Below, piece after piece: positions 59,020-64,000 of a stretch of DNA of 64,000 nt. Source of the DNA: Kuschelorhynchus macadamiae (lineage: Eukaryota; Arthropoda; Insecta; Coleoptera; Curculionidae); contig JAUTXW010002103.1 of NCBI GenBank assembly GCA_030620095.1, forward strand, positions 3,778,001 through 3,842,000. Direction: 5' to 3'. Below the pieces are notes generated by a model. The model saw only the letters and a list, made by a program, of their open reading frames with translations, searched no databases and had not been told where the DNA came from. How positions within the stretch are numbered: the first letter of the stretch is position 1; each line of letters opens with the position of its first letter. Position numbers and translations under genes: made by a program.

Positions 59020-61550
59020 TGAAATTGTTCATTGTTGTCATTTATGTTTACAAAACGAAGGCAGACTTTTTGAAAATAAAATTAAGTAACTTTGATTTTA
59101 TAAAATATTCTTATTACTTATTACGGTATTTGAAATACACGTTCGTTGTACTGATGATGAGTTTTATAGGTAAATTTAACTATACTATATGTCTTCGAAT
59201 AAAAACAGAAAGGACTTCCCAAAATTTTAGTGTTTTACAAAAATCTCTACACATTTTTGGACACCATTTAATTAGATCGATCCCAATTACCCAACTTTGT
59301 TCTAATTTAACCTACATCATATTGTAACGGAATAGACTATAGCAATAAAATAGAGTATATAAATTCTTAATTTATTTTAAAACGACATTTTTCTAAAGCA
59401 ATAGTCGGTTTCTCATCGATCAAAATACGAGTATTTCAAAGAAATCGTTAAAGTAAATCTATCTAATTTAGAGAGTGTTTAAAAGCCAGACAAAATAATA
59501 AATAACACGTTATCTCTAACTCTATATTTTAATTGTGCCAACTTATCTAAACTAACTTAAGATAAACCTGTCAAGTTGCACTCGACGAAACATCCCCTTA
59601 AAAAGTGGGAAGATTTCTTTGTCCGCTTTCATTTAAGTTAAAATTAATAACAATTGAAACATTTCATTTGGTTCGATTCAATTATAATAAATTGTCAATT
59701 TACTATGTTCGAAATACAATAGAATATTGTATAATAGAAGGCGTTTCAAAAATTCTATCCTTCCCTTCAGAAAAGAATGGCTGTAAACGGATTTTCCCTT
59801 TTTTTTCGCCATGGTCTTTTTGATACAGAACGCTCATAAGTTAGTTTAAGTTTTAGACAATTATATAGAAGGTACTTTTATCTTATGTAGACGGAAATGT
59901 AATTATATTTCAATTAAATACAATTCTCATATAAAGAAGAACTCTAGGCGACACCTATGAATTATTTATTAAGGGATGAGAATGCGTCTATGACGACGCT
60001 TGGCGTTCAAGCGAATAAGAGGCTTCTAAGGCGGGTAGTTCTTGTCAAATCAGGTGTCGATCTTTTTTATGATTTCTAAAACAAGAGTTAGTCTGTGTCA
60101 AACTTCAAGTTGATATAAAATTTTTCTTTTGTTGTGGTTTTTGGGGCTTTACATATACAGTAGGCTGTCAAAGATGAGGGATTACCAAAGATATTCTATT
60201 GATTCTAGTGTTTATTTGGGGATTAGTTTTTACATATTTTCATGATATTATGGTTTATTTAAAGATTTTTATTTTCCTATTCTTTTCTTATAAGAATGGG
60301 GATTTTAAGTAAATTTTGTCATTTTTTAGATTTAAATTTAGATCATCCTTTTTTTTTGTTCTTTATTTTAAGTATTATTTTTGTACAGTAATTTACATCT
60401 TTTCATTTCTGTTAATTGATGTTTAAGTTAAGTTTAAAAACTAAATCTTTTATTTAAATAACCCGCGTTAGCTAAAATATCTATATTCAAGAAGAAAATT
60501 GTTGTTATTCGAGATACAAGTGGCCGCTAAATTGGTGTGATAAGATATTTAATTAATTTATATTAATAATTATATTGGATAACGTTGTAAATTATAATCC
60601 ACGAAGAAGCCTACAGAGTACCTTTGATTTTACCTTTCATATCTTAGTTAACTTCAGTAATGTGACAAGGTGGCCCACTACATTTCAAATAAATAATTTT
60701 AAACGTTATAAAAGAAATAATTAATTAAATATAAAGAATAACGCTCGATTACCATCTATAACCTTGTTACAATATCTCTTCTAGTTTACGAGATCCCTGT
60801 AGAATGTATTCTTTAATGGGACATTGTGTATATTAAATATTGTTATTTAGCCAGTGGTGCCAATGATATTTATTGATACAAAAGTTAATTAATTAAACAA
60901 AGATTACAATCTACCGAAAACTAAAAAAATACTTCAATAAACTGCAGTAAAATATTTTCGCAAAACACAATAGAACTGATGCAACCATTTTTGAGCTATA
61001 TATTTTTCAAATGTTTTAGTGAATACCGAGGTTAAAACAAATACTTTTATATTATTTTTTGGAAAAATTAGTTTACATTAATATAAATATATTTCTCGAA
61101 ATGTATACAATAATTATCCTATAATTTAAATGAAGCGATTAACTACGTCATTTTTGTTACTTGTCGCTCCAAGTTTGATTAATTTGGCAGTTTTGAGCAA
61201 ACTATAAGGGACAGAAAGACCGAAAAAGTCTCGAGAGTAATACTCCACCAGCTTTCATAGAAAGTGAACAAACATCGAAAAGTGTAAAATATATAAAATA
61301 GTAGCGTACCTATATATAAAAGACCTTATATAATATAGACAATATAATTATAGAGAGAAAACAGTAATACTATAACAATATAATAACAGAGTCAACATTT
61401 TGCAATGTGAACTATCGAGCAACACTACGTATAAATAATGTTCCTAACTAACTTAAGTCATGACGGAATGAATTTTATCATTCAAATAATATTCGCTGTA
61501 ATGACTGGGACCAAAGATAGATATACCTTGTATAGTCGATCCATTTGATG
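59020..61550. other. Intergenic DNA, nothing recognised
   Basis: AT-rich throughout, no frame with a recognisable domain. CGACACCT (59950) and AGGTGTCG (60053) form a weak inverted pair. Confidence 0.4.
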
Positions 61551-61757
61551 TTAAATAAACACCCCTCCCTCCCTAATACATCCTAACTTTTCTTCAATTC
61601 CCTCTAGTAGGGATCCATCGGCCTCGGTCAGTGTTGTCAGTATGTAGCAGTTTCGTACCTCCGATGTATGCTCAAAAAAATGTTGACTTTCGTATATTAA
61701 GTAACACATCTTAGGCGTACCTAGTTCTAAGAGGCCAGCTAGGTCCATGTTCCACAC
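61551..61757 (-). other. Unrecognised open frame, 68 codons
   Basis: MWNMDLAGLLELGTPKMCY at the start, EADGSLLEGIEEKLGC near the end. Composition is more gene-like than its surroundings, so it may be a terminal exon or an element fragment. No splice acceptor is evident before it and no family is recognised. Confidence 0.2.
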
Positions 61758-61904
61758 AAAATATTAGGGGTAATTAAAAAAATATGTTTTTTAATTTTTC
61801 ATCGCTCAAAAAATTTTACACTTACATTGACTTACCTAATATACTCCAAATCACTATTTGATTTTTATGATCTAGATTGTTACAGTTTGAAATAAAATTT
61901 ATAC

Positions 61905-62113
61905 CAGCAGCGTAGCATGACGTAGTGCTTGGGGGGGATATAAATATTTATCAACATCGTTGTAAGTTGTTGACCGACTTTAACCAGAGGGAATTGGGGA
62001 AACAAGAAAAAAAATAACAAATGGGTATTGTATATTTTAGCAAAAATGTTTTTAATAAATTAATTATATTTAAAAACAATTGAGTGGGGGGGGGGAAGGG
62101 GGCTACGCTGCTG
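61905..62113. mobile_element. MITE-like element, 209 bp, 12-bp perfect TIRs
   Basis: CAGCAGCGTAGC at 61905-61916 and its exact complement at 62102-62113, each followed inwards by a G or C run. hAT-like tip; flanking 8-mers do not match convincingly. Confidence 0.65.
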
Positions 62114-62384
62114 ATTCCTAGTTCTTAGCAAAAAATAATGGCTGTTTTCCTGTTATTTAGGCGGATATGTAGGATATGCCAAAGTCAGTGCTCTGTTAGC
62201 CTATTACTTTGAAAATTTAATTGGCCATAGGTGAACATAAACTTTCTTTTTAAAATATTTTTAAATATGCGGAGTTGCCGATCCTAACTTGAACCAGTCG
62301 CAGCATCTGTTTTCTAAATGACTTGGTTGATGATTCTCGACATTTTAAAAATGTTTTGGATTGTACAGGGTGCGCTTACAACCT

Positions 62385-63085
62385 AATATTTTTTAAATCG
62401 ATCACCCTGTATTTGAGTCCATTTTTGAATTCTATGTATTAATCTAAGACTTTTTTTATTATATGTTTAATACTCGAATATTTTTATTTAAAAATTTAGC
62501 ATTTGCAAGCTTCTGTTTATTGTCAAAATACTACCTAAATTTGGATTCCAGAAGTTATAAAATTAGTAACTGTAGTAAAGTAAAAGCCAAATAAATATAA
62601 TTACTATAAAATATTTCAAATTTTATTTACAAAGTGTTTTCTCTAGAGGCCCAAAGTCACAAAACTTTTTATTAAAAAATATCACTTTTTTTAAATTAAA
62701 CACCTTGTACATTTTTCTGCATTTTATACCTCACCTAAAACTATTCAAATTTTCTTAATATTGTCCTATAATACCTATATCTCTAACAGTTTTCAACATA
62801 TCTTGATTTTTCTAGTTTTTCATGTTCCCGTTTTTTTCATAGACATATTTTCCAACATTTATTAGGAAGAAACTGATTTTTTTTAGTTTACAAAATTAAT
62901 GTGTTCATTTAATTTTAGTGTAAATGTATTATGTAGTTGTTTTAATATGTTTATTAATTTTCTACGGTCATAACAATAAAGCCTGGTGTTTACGCTTAGT
63001 TCTTAGCCCGAGTTATAGATTGAAAACGTTTGCGCTTTGCGTCGCCTGTGGAACTAACCTTACTTTAAAGTTTACATTTAGTGCC
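62385..63085. repeat. Left arm of a large inverted repeat
   Basis: Imperfect complement of 63490-64000: TCACCCTGTATTTGAGTC, TTGAATTCTA, ATATAATTACTAT, TTTATACCTCACCT, TATCTCTAACAGTTTTC and GATTGAAAACGTTTGCG recur in reverse order on the other strand. Confidence 0.75.
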
Positions 63086-63489
63086 TTTTTGTGGAAAGCA
63101 ATTTTGTCTGGCTTGTTTTTCAGTTTATGTGCGTTTTTTTAATTTGCTGAGCATGGATAATCAACATTATTGTAATGATGCCTAGTAAAGACTAGGCATT
63201 GTGGATATATTAATGAGTGTCGCAGATATTGTTTATTGGGGTGAAAATACTCAAAACTCCTACAAGCATTTTCTTAAACCACAAGACAATGACCCCAAGC
63301 AGTTTTTTTAAATGGACGAGGATGTTATGTGTATATATTAATGTCAAATTTATTACGAAGGACGAACGTTTTAAAAGGCCCTCTAAAATCTTGCCATTTC
63401 ATTGGTTGCAGCTTAACGCAAACGTCGATGTTCGCCAGCCGCTTCCGTCAAAGTTAAACATCGCCATCTTTTCGACAGCTAGCGGAAAC

Positions 63490-64000
63490 ACAAACGGATG
63501 GCGGCAAAAATATAACCGTACCCACTGCTTTGCGTTAAGTAAACTTCAAGGACAGCGCAAACGGCGACGTAAGACGCAAACGTTTTCAATCTAAAACCCA
63601 GGCTTAAGTTGTTTAAAATAAAAGAGCATAGTACACTAGGAAAATCAAAATTTTTCGAAAACTGTTAGAGATAGGAACCTATAGGATATTATTAAAATTA
63701 AAAGAGTTTGAGGTGAGGTATAAAATGGCGGAAAGATATACAGAGTATTCCATTTATTTTATTATTTTTTAATAAAGACTTTGGAGAAAACACCCTGTAA
63801 ATAAAACTTAAAATATTTCATAGTAATTATATTTATTTAACTTTAACCTTATCAAGATACTAATTTTAGAGGGCCTTTATCTCTAAAACTATAAAATGTT
63901 CGAATATTAACCATATAATAAAAAAGTCTTAGAATTATACGTAGAATTCAAAAATAGACTCAAATTCAGGGTGATCCATTTAAACAAATATATCTTTGTG
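63490..64000. repeat. Right arm of the large inverted repeat, runs off the window
   Basis: See the left arm. The spacer of about 400 bp has a small hairpin GCCTAGT-AAAG-ACTAGGC at 63181-63198 and no gene. Overlapping open frames at 62924-63142 and 63217-63594 have no domain. Confidence 0.75.

Noticed and set aside
57301..59267. TIRs of the DUF4817 mariner relic
   Set aside because: Only seven bases (GGTGTCC) match between the ends.

Overview
This is a eukaryotic nuclear window, most likely from an insect. It is AT-rich, has long GT-AG introns, and is dominated by arthropod-type transposable elements. The order cannot be fixed from the sequence.

Two host genes are supported, both on the minus strand. 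The first is a ciliary WD40 gene, the CFAP52/WDR16 orthologue. Ten coding exons lie between 35236 (start codon) and 4229; every junction is GT-AG and every phase joins. They encode about 548 residues, and the last part of the gene lies beyond the left edge. A 14-bp RFX-type X-box sits 99 bp upstream of its start codon. The second is a three-exon gene for a small secreted Ly6/uPAR-type protein with a probable GPI anchor (50066 to 41244, 160 residues).

Nearly everything else is mobile DNA in their introns and flanks. From left to right: a hAT element with one nonsense codon (1-2513); a Dong/R4-type LINE remnant between TAA repeats (6.4-7.8 kb); a LINE with PHD-finger ORF1 nested in an older repeat (8.8-12.1 kb); a Penelope-like element (PLE) fused to a Jockey-type LINE (14.6-17.7 kb); a dispersed satellite carrying a 229-bp palindromic PLE-derived insertion (22.7-24 kb); and a roughly 9-kb fold-back composite with inverted arms and 20-bp subrepeats, into which a LINE and a Tc1/mariner-type element were inserted (25.9-34.9 kb). 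Between the host genes lie a DUF4780-like ORF1 and a DUF7869-like transposase relic. Intron 1 of the Ly6 gene holds a second PLE (47499-49019). The right third holds a pogo-like transposase relic, a DUF4817-type mariner relic, two short TIR elements and a large inverted repeat that runs off the window.

The most unusual signal is a set of hammerhead-ribozyme motifs in PLE ends. One family is perfect and occurs as a 201-bp perfect palindrome carrying one ribozyme on each strand, flanked by a 14-bp target duplication. The identical ribozyme ends the PLE at 48931-48971. Several degenerate relatives are scattered over the window. PLE hammerheads are known in general; the head-to-head, ORF-less form is the part worth checking.
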